This document shows, one piece after another, positions 1 to 12,509 of a DNA stretch of 64,000 bases; the stretch's first letter is position 1; every line of letters begins with the position of its first letter. This stretch comes from SHVZ01 sp041906305 (lineage in GTDB: Bacteria; Pseudomonadota; Alphaproteobacteria; SHVZ01). A program made the translations under genes and the position numbers. The notes below the pieces were generated by a model that saw only the letters and a list, made by a program, of their open reading frames with translations, did not search any database and had not been told where the DNA came from. Location: the NCBI GenBank assembly GCA_041906305.1, contig JAYRJL010000005.1, positions 186,001 through 250,000 of the forward strand, read 5' to 3'.

Positions 1-1072
<1,072 letters not shown>

Positions 1073-1073
<1 letters not shown>

Positions 1074-2206
1074 TACGCGGCTTCCAGCGCCGGCAGCGCT
1101 TCCAGGATGCCGAGCTGCACGTGGTAGCCGGTCGATCCCGGCATCGCCGGATTCACGACGTTGAGCCGCCGGTCGAGATGCTCGTTCCAGCGGCCATCCT
1201 CCTTGAGGTAGCGGTCGAAGAGGAAGCGGACGTGGCGGGCGAGCTCGAGCCGGAGATGCGGGCGCTGCGCATAGGCCTTCATGCACTCGGTCAGCGGCCA
1301 GATGCGCTTGCGGTCGTTAAGCACGCGCCCATAGCGATCGACCTCGTCGTAGACGCCGCCGTACTGCGCATCGAGGCCGTGCGCGCGTGCGAACTCGAAC
1401 AGGCGGTCGGCGGTCTCCTGCACGTCCGGGCGCCCATAGGCCTTGGCGAAGCGCGCCAGCAGCCACGACCATTCGAAGTGATGGCCCGGCTCGACGACGT
1501 GGCCGCGCTTGGGATCGGGCTTCCAGTCCTCGGCGAAGTACTCGCCCAAGGTCGTGCCGTCGAAGAACCTGGTCTGGAACATCTCGACGATGCGCGCCGC
1601 CTCGTCGCGATAGACGGCGGAGGGCGCCGCCTCGTCGAGCGACAGCAGGCCTTCGAGCATGTGCATGTGCGGATTCTGCAGGCGGAGCCCCGGCAGGATG
1701 TTCCAGGCCTCGTCGGCGGCGACGTGATAGCCGCCGTTGCGGCCGTCATGGAGCTTCAGCTTCATGACTTCCAGCGTCTCCTCGGCGGCGCCGAGCGCGG
1801 TCACGTCGCCGGTGGCGCGGTGGTAGTAGCCGAGCGCGAAGAGGATGAAGGCGTGGCCATAGAAATCCTTCTTGCCGTCGAGCTTCTGGCCGTCCGGCGT
1901 GACGGTGAAGAACCAGCCGCCGTTCCGCTTGTCGCGGAAGTGGCGCATCAGGAACGCATAGCCGTCGCGGACCACGCGCTCGTTGTCGCCGCGATGCCCC
2001 ATGATGCAGGCGTGGCTGTAGCAGTAGATCTGCCGGCACTGCACCAGCAGGCGCTTGTACCCGAGCTCGATCGGCTTGAAGTCCTGGCTCAGGCGCTCGT
2101 GGAAGCCGCCATGCTTCGCGTCCCACCCATGGGTGCGCCAGATCGGCAGGTTCTTGTCGAACAGCCAGCTCCGCGCGCGAGCGGCGAGGGCGGGATCGGA
2201 GGTCAT
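1073..2206 (-). CDS. AGE-family epimerase/isomerase (N-acylglucosamine 2-epimerase fold)
   Basis: A 377-residue protein, the usual length for the (alpha/alpha)6-barrel AGE family, which interconverts aldoses, ketoses or C2 epimers. Family signatures include GHAFILFALG near residue 117, QNPHMHMLEG near 176, a GHHFEWSWLL segment near 222 and IWPLTECMKAYA near 283; the histidines in these segments correspond to the family's active-site histidines. It is locked into the leucine-degradation operon: it overlaps the hydratase by 4 bases and the carboxylase alpha gene by 1 base. No sugar enzyme is expected in that pathway, so the substrate is unknown. Mannose isomerase and N-acylglucosamine or cellobiose 2-epimerase activities are all possible. 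Confidence 0.85.
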
Positions 2207-2994
2207 TCGCGCACCCAGCTCGGTTTGCGTTTCTCGAGGAAGGACTGCAGGCCCTCGATGCCCTCGGGCGAGGCGCGCCGCCTGGCGATCCGGGAGGCGG
2301 TGTCGCGCATCAGTGCTTCGTCGACGGTACGATGCGCCACGTCGCGGACCAGCTGCTTCGCCGCCGCCTGCGCCTCGGGCCCGCCCAGCAGGAACCCGGA
2401 CACCGCCTTCTCGACCGCCGCGTCCAGCGCGTCCGCCGGCACAACCTCGTGGACGAGGCCGATGCGGCGCGCCTCCTGCGCGTCGAATACCTCGCCCGAG
2501 ATCGCGTAGCGGCGCATCTGGCGCGGGCCGATCGCGGCGGTGACGTAGGGGCCGATAGTCGCGGGCGCGAGGCCGATCTTCACCTCCGAGAGCGAGAACT
2601 TTGTGCCTTCGGCGGCGATCGCGACGTCGCAGCAGGAGACGAGCCCGATGCCGCCGGCGAAGGCCGCCCCCTGGATGCGGCCGATCACCGGCTTCGGCAG
2701 GATGTCGAGCGTCTTCAGCATCACCGCCAGGCGATAGGCGTCTTCCTGGTTTTCCTTCTCGGTGAGGGTGCCCTGCTTCCTCATCCAGTTGAGGTCGCCG
2801 CCGGCGCAGAACGCCTTGCCGGCCCCCGCCAACACCATCAGCCGCGCCTTCGGATCCGTCGCCACGCGATCGAAGGCCGAGAGCAGCTCTTCGAGCAGGG
2901 TCTCGTTGAAGGCGTTCCTGATGTCGGGGCGGTTCAGCGTGACGGTCGCGACGCCGCGCGCGTCGGTCGAGACCAGGACGGTGGGTTCGCTCAA
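2203..2994 (-). CDS. liuC: Enoyl-CoA hydratase family, probable methylglutaconyl-CoA hydratase
   Basis: A 263-residue crotonase-fold protein expected to hydrate 3-methylglutaconyl-CoA to HMG-CoA, the step after methylcrotonyl-CoA carboxylase. Visible family features are GKAFCAGGDLNWM near residues 60-72, forming part of the CoA oxyanion hole, and GAAFAGGIGLVSCCD near 108-122, the second oxyanion-hole glycines. SEVKIGLAPATIGPYV near 135-150 carries the glutamate region of the family. It starts 7 bases after the carboxylase beta gene and overlaps the epimerase by ATGA. The substrate is inferred from its place between the two carboxylase subunits. Confidence 0.87.
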   Translation of the reverse strand: MSEPTVLVSTDARGVATVTLNRPDIRNAFNETLLEELLSAFDRVATDPKARLMVLAGAGKAFCAGGDLNWMRKQGTLTEKENQEDAYRLAVMLKTLDILPKPVIGRIQGAAFAGGIGLVSCCDVAIAAEGTKFSLSEVKIGLAPATIGPYVTAAIGPRQMRRYAISGEVFDAQEARRIGLVHEVVPADALDAAVEKAVSGFLLGGPEAQAAAKQLVRDVAHRTVDEALMRDTASRIARRRASPEGIEGLQSFLEKRKPSWVRE

Positions 2995-3001
2995 GTCCGC
3001 C

Positions 3002-4612
3002 TCACATCCTGAAGACGCCGAAGCGCGTGTCCGCTATCGGCGCGTTCAGCGCCGCCGAGATGCCGAGGCCAAGCGCCATGCGCGTGTCGAGCGGATCGAT
3101 CACGCCGTCGTCCCACAGGCGCGCGCTGGCGTAGTAGGGATGGCCCTGGGTCTCGTACTGGCTGCGGATCGGCGCCTTGAACGCCTCTTCCTCCGAGGCC
3201 GGCCAGGCGCCGCCCTTGGCCTCGATGTTGTCGCGGCGCACCTGCGCCAGCACGGCCGCGGCCTGCTCGCCGCCCATCACCGAGATGCGCGCGTTCGGCC
3301 ACATCCAGAGCAGCCTCGGCTGGAAGGCGCGGCCGCACATGCCGTAGTTGCCGGCGCCGAAGCTGCCGCCGACGATCATCGTGAACTTCGGCACCTGGGC
3401 GCAGCTGACCGCGGTCACCAGCTTGGCGCCGTCCTTGGCGATGCCGCCGGATTCGTACTTCCGGCCGACCATAAAGCCCGAGATGTTCTGCAGGAACAGC
3501 AGCGGGATCTTCCGCTGGCAGCAGAGCTCGATGAAGTGCGCGCCCTTCTGCGCCGACTCCGAGAACAGGATGCCGTTGTTGGCGAGGATGCCGACCGGGT
3601 AGCCCATGATGCGGGCGAAGCCGCAGACCAGCGTGGCGCCGTAGCGCGCCTTGAATTCGTCCAACCTGGAGCCGTCGACCAGTCGTGCGATCACCTCGCG
3701 CACGTCGTAGGGCGTGCGCAGGTCCGGCGGCACCACGCCGTAGAGCTCGGTGGGATCGTAGCGCGGCTCCTCAGGGGTCGCGACGTCGAGCGGGTTCGGC
3801 TTGGTGCGGTTCAGGTTGCCGACGATGGTGCGCGCGATGCCCAGCGCATGCGCGTCGTCCTCGGCGAAATGGTCGGCGACGCCGGAGATCCGCGTGTGGA
3901 CGTCGGCACCGCCGAGATCCTCGGCCGAGACGACCTCGCCGGTCGCGGCCTTCACCAGCGGCGGGCCGCCGAGGAAGATCGTGCCCTGGCCCTTCACGAT
4001 GACGGTCTCGTCCGACATCGCCGGCACATAGGCGCCACCGGCGGTGCAGCTTCCCATCACCACCGCGATCTGCGGGATGCCGGCGGCCGAGAGCGTCGCC
4101 TGGTTGTAGAAGATGCGGCCGAAATGGTCGCGGTCGGGAAAGACCGAATCCTGGTTCGGCAGGTTGGCGCCGCCGGAATCGACCAGGTAGACGCAAGGCA
4201 GGTTGTTCTCGCGCGCGATCTCCTGGGCACGGAGATGCTTCTTCACCGTGACCGGGTAATAGGTTCCGCCCTTCACGGTCGCGTCGTTGGCGATGACCAC
4301 GCATTCGCGGCCCGAGACGCGGCCGATGCCGGTCAGGATGCCGCCTGCCGGCACCTCGTCCGCGCCGTACATGCCGTAGCCCGCGAGCTGGGAGAGCTCG
4401 AGGAACGGCGAGCCCGGATCCAGCAGGGTGCGCACGCGCTCGCGCGGCAGCAGCTTGTTGCGGCCGAGATGACGCTTGCGCGCTTCCTCGCCGCCGCCGA
4501 GCGCGATCCTGTCCACGGTCGCCTTGAGGTCGTCGACCGCCGCGCGCATGGCATCGGCGTTCCGGCGGAACTCGTCCGAGCGCGGATTGACCTGGGAGGA
4601 GATGACGCTCAT
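3002..4612 (-). CDS. liuB/mccB: Methylcrotonyl-CoA carboxylase beta (carboxyltransferase) subunit
   Basis: A 536-residue carboxyltransferase that moves CO2 from carboxybiotin to 3-methylcrotonyl-CoA. The acyl-CoA carboxylase beta signature is plain: residues near GGGEEARKRHLGRNKLLPRE, then YPVTVKKHLRAQEIA, LVDSGGANLPNQ, GSCTAGGAYVPAMSDE and, in the C-terminal half, NNGILFSESAQKGAHFIELC and GSFGAGNYGMCGRAF. Length and motifs match MccB more closely than PccB. The ATG at 4612 was chosen because the family N-terminus begins there; an extension to 4738 would overlap the upstream gene and is low-complexity. It lies 10 bases after the thioredoxin-fold gene and 7 bases before liuC. Confidence 0.92.
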   Translation of the reverse strand: MSVISSQVNPRSDEFRRNADAMRAAVDDLKATVDRIALGGGEEARKRHLGRNKLLPRERVRTLLDPGSPFLELSQLAGYGMYGADEVPAGGILTGIGRVSGRECVVIANDATVKGGTYYPVTVKKHLRAQEIARENNLPCVYLVDSGGANLPNQDSVFPDRDHFGRIFYNQATLSAAGIPQIAVVMGSCTAGGAYVPAMSDETVIVKGQGTIFLGGPPLVKAATGEVVSAEDLGGADVHTRISGVADHFAEDDAHALGIARTIVGNLNRTKPNPLDVATPEEPRYDPTELYGVVPPDLRTPYDVREVIARLVDGSRLDEFKARYGATLVCGFARIMGYPVGILANNGILFSESAQKGAHFIELCCQRKIPLLFLQNISGFMVGRKYESGGIAKDGAKLVTAVSCAQVPKFTMIVGGSFGAGNYGMCGRAFQPRLLWMWPNARISVMGGEQAAAVLAQVRRDNIEAKGGAWPASEEEAFKAPIRSQYETQGHPYYASARLWDDGVIDPLDTRMALGLGISAALNAPIADTRFGVFRM

Positions 4613-4622
4613 GCGGGCCGGG

Positions 4623-5225
4623 TCACCAGCCGCCGCTGTCGAGCCAGCGGTCGATCTGCTCCAGCCGGTCGTGCCCCCAGAAGGGCTCGCCGTCGACGAA
4701 GAAGAAGGGCGAGCCGAAGACGCCGAGCTGGATCGCACGGTCGGTCTCGGTGCGGAGCTTGTCCTTGATCGCCTGGTCGTTGATGCCGGCGAGGATCGAG
4801 GCGGGGTCGACGCCTACCTGCGAACCGATCTCAGCTGCGGCCTCGCCCGACTCCGGCGGCTTGCCCTCGCCGAAGATGCGGGCATAGGCCGCCTTGGCAT
4901 AAGCCCTGGCCTTGCCGGGATCGCTCGCATCCAGGAAATAGAAGGCCCGGGCGGCCGCTACCGACAGGAACGGGAATTTCTCGGGGATCTTGAACGGGAC
5001 TTCGTATTCGCGGGCCGACCTCTCCATGTCGTGGCGCGAATAGTCGCCCTTGAGCGGGAAGTTCAGCAGCGGCTGGCTCCCGGTCACCTTGAATACGGCG
5101 CCCAGAAGGAACGGTCGCCACGAGGCGGAGCGTCGGTGGTTCTCGGCGAGCTTGTCGATGCGCTGGGCGGCGAGATAGCCGTAGGGCGAGGAGAAATCGA
5201 ACCAGAACTCGATCGGCTGCGGCAT
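4623..5225 (-). CDS. DsbA/GST-kappa fold protein, 2-hydroxychromene-2-carboxylate isomerase family
   Basis: A 200-residue thioredoxin-superfamily protein. It opens with IEFWFDFSSPYGYLAAQRI, where the serine-proline replaces the redox CxxC of DsbA; this is the hallmark of HCCA isomerases and kappa glutathione transferases. The C-terminal GVFGSPFFFVDGEPFWGHDRLEQI is also typical. These enzymes use glutathione as cofactor in isomerisations of aromatic catabolism. It is the first gene of the operon, 10 bases ahead of mccB. A role in leucine breakdown is not established, so substrate and pathway stay open. Confidence 0.85.
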   Translation of the reverse strand: MPQPIEFWFDFSSPYGYLAAQRIDKLAENHRRSASWRPFLLGAVFKVTGSQPLLNFPLKGDYSRHDMERSAREYEVPFKIPEKFPFLSVAAARAFYFLDASDPGKARAYAKAAYARIFGEGKPPESGEAAAEIGSQVGVDPASILAGINDQAIKDKLRTETDRAIQLGVFGSPFFFVDGEPFWGHDRLEQIDRWLDSGGW

Positions 5226-5432
5226 CCGGCGCTTACCCCATCCTTTATGACCGTTTCATAGCGGCTTTCACGGTGGCGAGGAAGCCTTCCACCGTGAGTT
5301 TGCAAGCGCTTGACCGATGCGCCGCCGCCGGTCGACACTGACCCCCGACGCTGCCCGGGCCCCAAGCTCAAGAACCAACCGTCTCGCCCGGACGGCCAAG
5401 ACCTTAGAGATGCAAAAAAGCGGGAGGGGGCG

Positions 5433-5900
<468 letters not shown>

Positions 5901-5956
5901 CCGCCGAGCCCGAGAGAGATCGACCCAACAAAGACGAAGATGAGGGAGAGACCGCC

Positions 5957-8326
<2,370 letters not shown>

Positions 8327-8341
8327 GAGGGGAACCGACAC

Positions 8342-9133
8342 ATGTATTCTTTCGAGTATCAGAAGGCCGGTTCCGTCGCGGACGCCGCCAAGGCGGCGAC
8401 CGGCGAGGCCAAGCTCGTCGCCGGCGGCATGACGCTGATCCCGACGCTCAAGCTCCGGCTAGCCCAGCCCTCCAAGCTGGTCGACCTCGGCGGCGTCAAG
8501 GACCTGGTCGGCATCAAGGTCGAGGGCGACGGCGTTACCATCGGCGCGATGACCACGCATGCGGCGGTCGCGGGCTCGGCCGACGTCAAGAAGGCGATCC
8601 CGGCTCTGGCCGATCTCGCCGGCGGCATCGGCGACCCGGCGGTCCGCAACCGCGGCACGATCGGCGGCTCGGTCGCCAACAACGACCCGGCGGCCGACTA
8701 TCCGGCGGCCTGCGTGGCGCTCGGCGCCACCATCGTCACCAACAAGAAGAAGATCGCCGCCGACGACTTCTTCAAGGGCCTGTTCGAGACGGCGCTGGAA
8801 GAGGGCGAGATCATCACCGCGATCTCCTTCCCGAAGGCCGAGAAGGCCGCCTACATGAAGTTCCGCAACCCGGCGTCGCGCTACGCGCTGGTCGGCGTCT
8901 TCGTCGCCAAGGGCAAGGGCGGCGTCCGCGTCGCCGTGACCGGCGCCGGCGAAGGCGGCGTGTTCCGGAAGAAGTCGTTCGAGGAAGCCTTGGGCAAGTC
9001 GTTCGACGGCGCCGCGCTCGACGCGGTGAAGGTCGACGCCAAGGGCCTCAACTCCGACATCCACGCCTCGGCCGAGTACCGGGCGCACCTGATCAAGGTG
9101 ATGGCGAAGCGGGCGGTCGCCGCCGCGAAATAG
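8342..9133 (+). CDS. coxM: CO-dehydrogenase-type medium subunit, FAD-binding
   Basis: A 263-residue flavoprotein subunit that takes electrons from the coxS clusters and hands them to an acceptor. The two FAD-binding motifs of the family are present: AGGMT at residues 28-32 (usual form AGGHS or AGGQS) and TIGGSVANNDP at 106-116. The start has GAGGGGAACC upstream. It is the last gene of the operon and is followed at once by a strong intrinsic terminator. The S-L-M order differs from the M-S-L order of classic form I operons, in keeping with the form II active-site loop of coxL. Confidence 0.92.
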   Translation: MYSFEYQKAGSVADAAKAATGEAKLVAGGMTLIPTLKLRLAQPSKLVDLGGVKDLVGIKVEGDGVTIGAMTTHAAVAGSADVKKAIPALADLAGGIGDPAVRNRGTIGGSVANNDPAADYPAACVALGATIVTNKKKIAADDFFKGLFETALEEGEIITAISFPKAEKAAYMKFRNPASRYALVGVFVAKGKGGVRVAVTGAGEGGVFRKKSFEEALGKSFDGAALDAVKVDAKGLNSDIHASAEYRAHLIKVMAKRAVAAAK

Positions 9134-9157
9134 CCATCCGTCTGGGAGAGCCTGAAG

Positions 9158-9191
9158 ACGGCGCCGGAGAGATCCGGCGCCGTTTTTCTTT
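9158..9191 (+). terminator. Intrinsic terminator after coxM
   Basis: A perfect 10-bp stem (ACGGCGCCGG paired with CCGGCGCCGT) with a 6-base loop AGAGAT, followed directly by TTTTTCTTT. It lies 25 bases after the coxM stop codon and closes the coxSLM operon. Confidence 0.9.
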
Positions 9192-9245
9192 GCGGGGAAA
9201 CCCTCGGCACCGGCCGGCCGTTACCTCCTCTCCGAGGAGAAGCCC

Positions 9246-9509
9246 ATGCCCCGACACCCAGAGACCCGCCGCGAGCCTGAGATCCCCGGAATCGCCGGCG
9301 GCCCGGTCATCAGGGAAGCGAAGCCGCCGGCGGAACCGAAGCGGCGTGGCGCCGTGCCGCCGGCCTTCGGCGACCCGCTGCCGGTCGACGACGACCTCGT
9401 CCGCCGACGCGCCTTCGAACTGTGGCAGGCGGCGGGGCGGCCGCAGGGGGCTGATCTCGCCCGCTGGTTCGAGGGAATCGTGCCGTCGCGGTCCCGGCGC
9501 CGCCACTAA
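9246..9509 (+). CDS. DUF2934 domain small protein
   Basis: An 87-residue basic protein. Residues about 50-77 (VRRRAFELWQAAGRPQGAD and onward to W) match the short DUF2934 pattern, in which an R-A-x-x-L-W core is followed by G-R-P-x-G and a tryptophan. The function of this alphaproteobacterial domain is unknown. The N-terminal half is proline/arginine-rich and probably disordered. A Shine-Dalgarno (GAGGAGAAG) sits just before the ATG. It is downstream of the coxM terminator, so it probably has its own promoter. Confidence 0.7.
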   Translation: MPRHPETRREPEIPGIAGGPVIREAKPPAEPKRRGAVPPAFGDPLPVDDDLVRRRAFELWQAAGRPQGADLARWFEGIVPSRSRRRH

Positions 9510-9599
9510 TTCGCCATGCGGCGGCAATGCCGTCGCTCCCGCTTCCGTTGCTAGAGTCCGGATCTGGTCCCAGCTCACCTCAACTTGCGGGAGACGATC

Positions 9600-9749
9600 A
9601 TGGACTTCATCGAGCAGCTTTTCGGCATCTCGCCCGACGGCGGGGACGGCACCACCGAGCTCATCTGGATCCTGGCCTTCGTCGGCATCGCCGCCCTGGT
9701 CGCGATCCGCTGGATGAAGGCGCGCCGCGCCGCGGCCCAGCACCGCTGA
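9600..9749 (+). CDS. 49-residue single-pass membrane protein
   Basis: A small ORF of 49 codons starting with ATG at 9600 after GCGGGAGACGATC, a good Shine-Dalgarno context. The protein has an acidic N-terminus (MDFIEQLFGISPDGGDG), one hydrophobic helix of about 18 residues (LIWILAFVGIAALVAI) and a basic C-terminal tail (RWMKARRAAAQHR), so the C-terminus should face the cytoplasm. I recognise no family. Support is the Shine-Dalgarno, the clean topology and the lack of any other gene here. Confidence 0.5.
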   Translation: MDFIEQLFGISPDGGDGTTELIWILAFVGIAALVAIRWMKARRAAAQHR

Positions 9750-9750
9750 T

Positions 9751-9879
9751 CTATTCGCCCGCCATCAGGTTCACCAGCAGCACGACCGCCGCCACCGCCA
9801 GCATCGCGATCATCGGCATCGCGACTGCGACGCCGATGACGACGAACATCTGGATCTGCTTCGGGGTCAGCTTGGGCAC
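9751..9879 (-). CDS. Possible 42-residue membrane peptide
   Basis: A minus-strand frame with GTG start at 9879 encodes KLTPKQIQMFVV, then a long hydrophobic stretch, then LVNLMAGE. The hydrophobic segment is long enough for one transmembrane helix. There is no ATG and no clear Shine-Dalgarno, and its stop codon abuts that of the convergent small gene at 9749. It may be a real small membrane protein or chance. Confidence 0.3.
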   Translation of the reverse strand: MPKLTPKQIQMFVVIGVAVAMPMIAMLAVAAVVLLVNLMAGE

Positions 9880-9901
9880 GATGCGGCGCCGATGGAATTC
9901 T

Positions 9902-9932
9902 CTCCCCTTCGGCGAGGGAGGGGGCTGAGGGA
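9902..9932. repeat. Short GC palindrome (CTCCCC/GGGGAG type)
   Basis: An intergenic hairpin in which CTCCCCTTCGG pairs with the following GAGGGAG tract. It has the same look as the palindromes at 12381-12499, 13446-13479 and 61929-62031. All four lie between genes, so they probably belong to one family of REP-like elements. Confidence 0.45.
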
Positions 9933-9952
9933 GCGAGTACGCATCGTCACTC

Positions 9953-10768
9953 TTATGCCGGCCAGAGCTGGCCGCCGCCGTCGACGCGGAGCGTCTGGCC
10001 GGTGACGAAGGCGCCGGCGGGGCCGGCGAAGATCGCGACCGTGCGCGCGACCTCGTCGACGGTGGCGACGCGGTCGAGCGTGCCCTCGGTCACCATCTTC
10101 TTCGGATCGTTGCCCTGGCCCGTGCCGATGAAGCGGCCGGTGCGCGTGCCGCCGGGGGCGATCGAGTTGACGGTCACGTCGTAGGGCCGGAGCTGGGCGG
10201 CCAGGCAGCGCGTGTAGTGCACCACGCCGGCCTTGGCGGTCGCATAGATCGAGCCGTGGTCGCGGCCGATGAAGGCGGCGATCGAGCTCAAGGTGACGAT
10301 GCGTCCGCGCTTTCGCTGCATCATGCCCGGCGCCACCTGCTGGCACATGAAGATGGTCGAGAGCAGGTTGCGGTCGAGGACCGCGCGCACGTCCTCTTCC
10401 TTGATGTGGACGCAGTCGTTCGGGTTCGGCTTGCCGCCGGCCGCGGCGATGTCGCCGCCGGCGTTGTGGACCAGAATGTCGACGGGCCCGAGCGCCTTCT
10501 CGGCTTCGGCGACGACGCGGGCGCAGTCTTCCATCTTCGTCAGGTCGCCGAGGATGCGGACGGTCTTCACGCCGAAGTCCTTGGCCACCGCCTCGGTCGT
10601 CGCGGTCAGCGTCGTGCCTTCGCCATACTCGGCCGGGCCGTTCTCGCGCATGCCGTGCATGGCGACGTTCGCCCCCATCTTCGCCAGCGTCTCGGCGAAG
10701 GCCCGGCCGAGGCCGCGGCCGGCGCCGGTGACCAGGGCCACCTGGCCCTTCAGAACCTGCTCGGTCAT
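9953..10768 (-). CDS. Short-chain dehydrogenase/reductase (SDR family)
   Basis: A 271-residue classical SDR. The NAD(P) motif TGAGRGLG is at residues 14-21, NAGG in the middle, and the catalytic Ser (TLSSIAAF), Tyr-x-x-x-Lys (YATAK) and the downstream PGGTRT follow in order. The C-terminal VTGQTLRVDGGGQLWPA is standard for the family. The substrate cannot be read from the sequence. The ATG at 10768 is 5 bases after the stop of the ABM-domain gene, so the two form an operon; an upstream extension in this frame runs inside that gene and was rejected. Confidence 0.88.
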   Translation of the reverse strand: MTEQVLKGQVALVTGAGRGLGRAFAETLAKMGANVAMHGMRENGPAEYGEGTTLTATTEAVAKDFGVKTVRILGDLTKMEDCARVVAEAEKALGPVDILVHNAGGDIAAAGGKPNPNDCVHIKEEDVRAVLDRNLLSTIFMCQQVAPGMMQRKRGRIVTLSSIAAFIGRDHGSIYATAKAGVVHYTRCLAAQLRPYDVTVNSIAPGGTRTGRFIGTGQGNDPKKMVTEGTLDRVATVDEVARTVAIFAGPAGAFVTGQTLRVDGGGQLWPA

Positions 10769-10773
10769 GGGTC

Positions 10774-11073
10774 TCAGGCCGGGTTGAGGATGTGGATGGC
10801 GCGGTTGGCGACCATGTCCTTCACCTTGGCGCCGTAGGCGGCCATGTGCGGGGCGGCGGCATGGGCCTTGAGGTCGTCGGCGGTCGCCCACTTCTCGACG
10901 ACGACGAAGGTGTCGGGGCCGAACTTGGCCGGCGAGGTCTCGGTGTCGACCACCGGCCCGTACTCGATGCAGCCCTTCTCGGCATGTACGGCCGGCATGT
11001 TGGCGCGGAACATCTCGAGCACCTGCGCCCGCATGCCGGGCTTGGTGGTGATGATGGCGAGGACGTGGATCAC
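10774..11073 (-). CDS. Antibiotic biosynthesis monooxygenase (ABM) domain protein
   Basis: A 99-residue single-domain protein of the dimeric ABM/putative quinol monooxygenase family (YgiN-like). Typical features are the opening IHVLAIITTKPG, the central GCIEYGPVVD, and VVVEKWATADDLKAHAAAPHMAAY, whose W-x-x-x-x-x-L-x-x-H core is the family signature. The start is GTG at 11073, preceded by a strong GGAGGAAACC; a longer in-frame ORF to 11454 overlaps the divergent hydrolase and was rejected. It is co-transcribed with the SDR gene downstream. Confidence 0.85.
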   Translation of the reverse strand: MIHVLAIITTKPGMRAQVLEMFRANMPAVHAEKGCIEYGPVVDTETSPAKFGPDTFVVVEKWATADDLKAHAAAPHMAAYGAKVKDMVANRAIHILNPA

Positions 11074-11164
11074 GCTGGGGTTTCCTCCCGGTTGGACGTT
11101 GGTTGACCGTACCCGATCGCGAGACGACTCTGACAGCGCTCTCGTGGCTTTAAGGAACGCTCCC

Positions 11165-12370
11165 ATGAACGACGCCTCGCCGATGCCCAAGCTGATGGAC
11201 GGCTTCCCGCCGGCGCCTGCGGGGCAGGTGACGCTGGCGAACTGGCGGACGGGCCCGTTCAACAAGTGGGCGTTCCAGCATGTCCGCGAGATCGTGCCGT
11301 CGGCCGACATCGCCAACGATCCGGACAATGTGTGGCGGCTGCCTTCGGCACCGATGGATCTCGCCGGCCTCCGGATCGACGGCGACATGGACCTGCACCG
11401 CTTCCTGGTCGCGACAGACACCGACGGGATCGTGATCCTGCTTCGCGGCCGCATCGTCGCCGAGGCCTACGCCAACGGCATGACCAATGCCACGCCGCAC
11501 ATCTTCATGTCGGTCTCGAAGTCGATGCTGGGGATGCTCACCGGCATCCTCGCGGCGACGGGGAAGCTGGACCTGGATGCGCCCGTCACCTCGCTGGTGC
11601 CCGAGGTCGCGGGAACCGCCTACAAGGGCGCCACGATCCGCCAGCTCCTCGACATGCGCGCCGGCATCCTCTTCGACGAGAACTACCTCGCCACTTCGGG
11701 CCCGATCATCGCCTATCGCAAGTCGACCAATTGGAACCCGCTGGAGCTCGGTGAAAGGCCGACCGACCTCCGCAGCTTCTACCCGCAGCTCGTCGAGAGC
11801 GACGGCCCGCATGGCGGGCGCTTCCATTACGTCTCGCCCAACACCGACCTGCTCGGCTGGGTCATCGAGCGTGCGACCGGCCGGCGCTATGCCGACGTGA
11901 TGAGCGAGCTCGTCTGGCAGCCGCTCGGCGCCGAGCGCAGCGCCTACATCACCGTCGACCGCTTAGGAGCCCCGCGCTGTGCCGGCGGCTTCTGCGCGAG
12001 CGCGCGCGACCTCGCGCGGGTGGGGCAGCTATTGGTGCAGGGCGGGCGCCGCGGCGCGAAGCAGGTGGTGCCGGAATCCTGGATCGACGACCTGGTGGAG
12101 AAGGGCGACCGCGCCGCCTGGGACAAGGGCGATTTCCTCCCTTACTACCCGGGCCTGCCGATCAGCTACCGCTCGAAGTGGTACGTGCTGCACGGGGCTT
12201 CGCCCTTGCTCTTCGGCCTCGGCGTCAACGGCCAGAACCTCTTCGTCGACCGCGAGAACGAGATCGTCGTCTCCAAGCTCTCGTCGCAGGCGATGCCGAT
12301 GGACGAGGGCCGCATCATGCTGACAATGCGCGCGGTGGACCGCATCCGTGCGCATCTGATGACGGCTTAA
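11165..12370 (+). CDS. Serine hydrolase, beta-lactamase class C / esterase family
   Basis: A 401-residue penicillin-binding-protein-fold hydrolase. The nucleophile motif SxxK is Ser116-Lys119 (MSVSKS), and the tyrosine motif is Tyr222-x-x-x-Asn226 (HYVSPNTD). The C-terminal region has LLFGLGVNGQNLFVD, in the place of the KTG strand. There is no signal peptide, which points to a cytoplasmic esterase, amidase or 6-aminohexanoate-dimer-hydrolase-like enzyme and not a beta-lactamase. AAGGAACG precedes the ATG at 11165. It is divergent from the ABM/SDR pair. Confidence 0.85.
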   Translation: MNDASPMPKLMDGFPPAPAGQVTLANWRTGPFNKWAFQHVREIVPSADIANDPDNVWRLPSAPMDLAGLRIDGDMDLHRFLVATDTDGIVILLRGRIVAEAYANGMTNATPHIFMSVSKSMLGMLTGILAATGKLDLDAPVTSLVPEVAGTAYKGATIRQLLDMRAGILFDENYLATSGPIIAYRKSTNWNPLELGERPTDLRSFYPQLVESDGPHGGRFHYVSPNTDLLGWVIERATGRRYADVMSELVWQPLGAERSAYITVDRLGAPRCAGGFCASARDLARVGQLLVQGGRRGAKQVVPESWIDDLVEKGDRAAWDKGDFLPYYPGLPISYRSKWYVLHGASPLLFGLGVNGQNLFVDRENEIVVSKLSSQAMPMDEGRIMLTMRAVDRIRAHLMTA

Positions 12371-12380
12371 TTGGGAACCT

Positions 12381-12499
12381 TTCCCGCGAAGCGGGGGAGG
12401 GCAGGGTGGGGGCGAGCGCAGCGAGTCATGTGGCGTGGTGGCAGCAGCTCTCGCTTCGCTCGCCCCCACCCCATCCCTCCCCCGTCGCTTCGCGGGAGA
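12381..12499. repeat. Large imperfect inverted repeat (REP-like element)
   Basis: The left arm at 12381-12425 (TTCCCGCGAAGCGGGGGAGG and onward) is nearly the reverse complement of the right arm at 12450-12499, with a 24-base spacer. The structure fills the gap between two convergent genes. It could act as a bidirectional terminator or be a mobile palindromic element. A related palindrome is found at 61929-62031. Confidence 0.75.
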
Positions 12500-12509
12500 G
12501 GGGGCACGA

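Noticed and set aside
2762..4768. 668-codon plus-strand frame opposite mccB
   Set aside because: Shadow of the carboxyltransferase gene; no start signal.
11165..12370. Serine hydrolase considered as a secreted class C beta-lactamase
   Set aside because: No signal peptide and the YxN and KTG motifs are altered; esterase/amidase relatives fit better.
12381..12499. Inverted repeat considered as CRISPR or tRNA-like structure
   Set aside because: Only one pair of arms with no repeated spacers, and no cloverleaf; it is a palindromic element.
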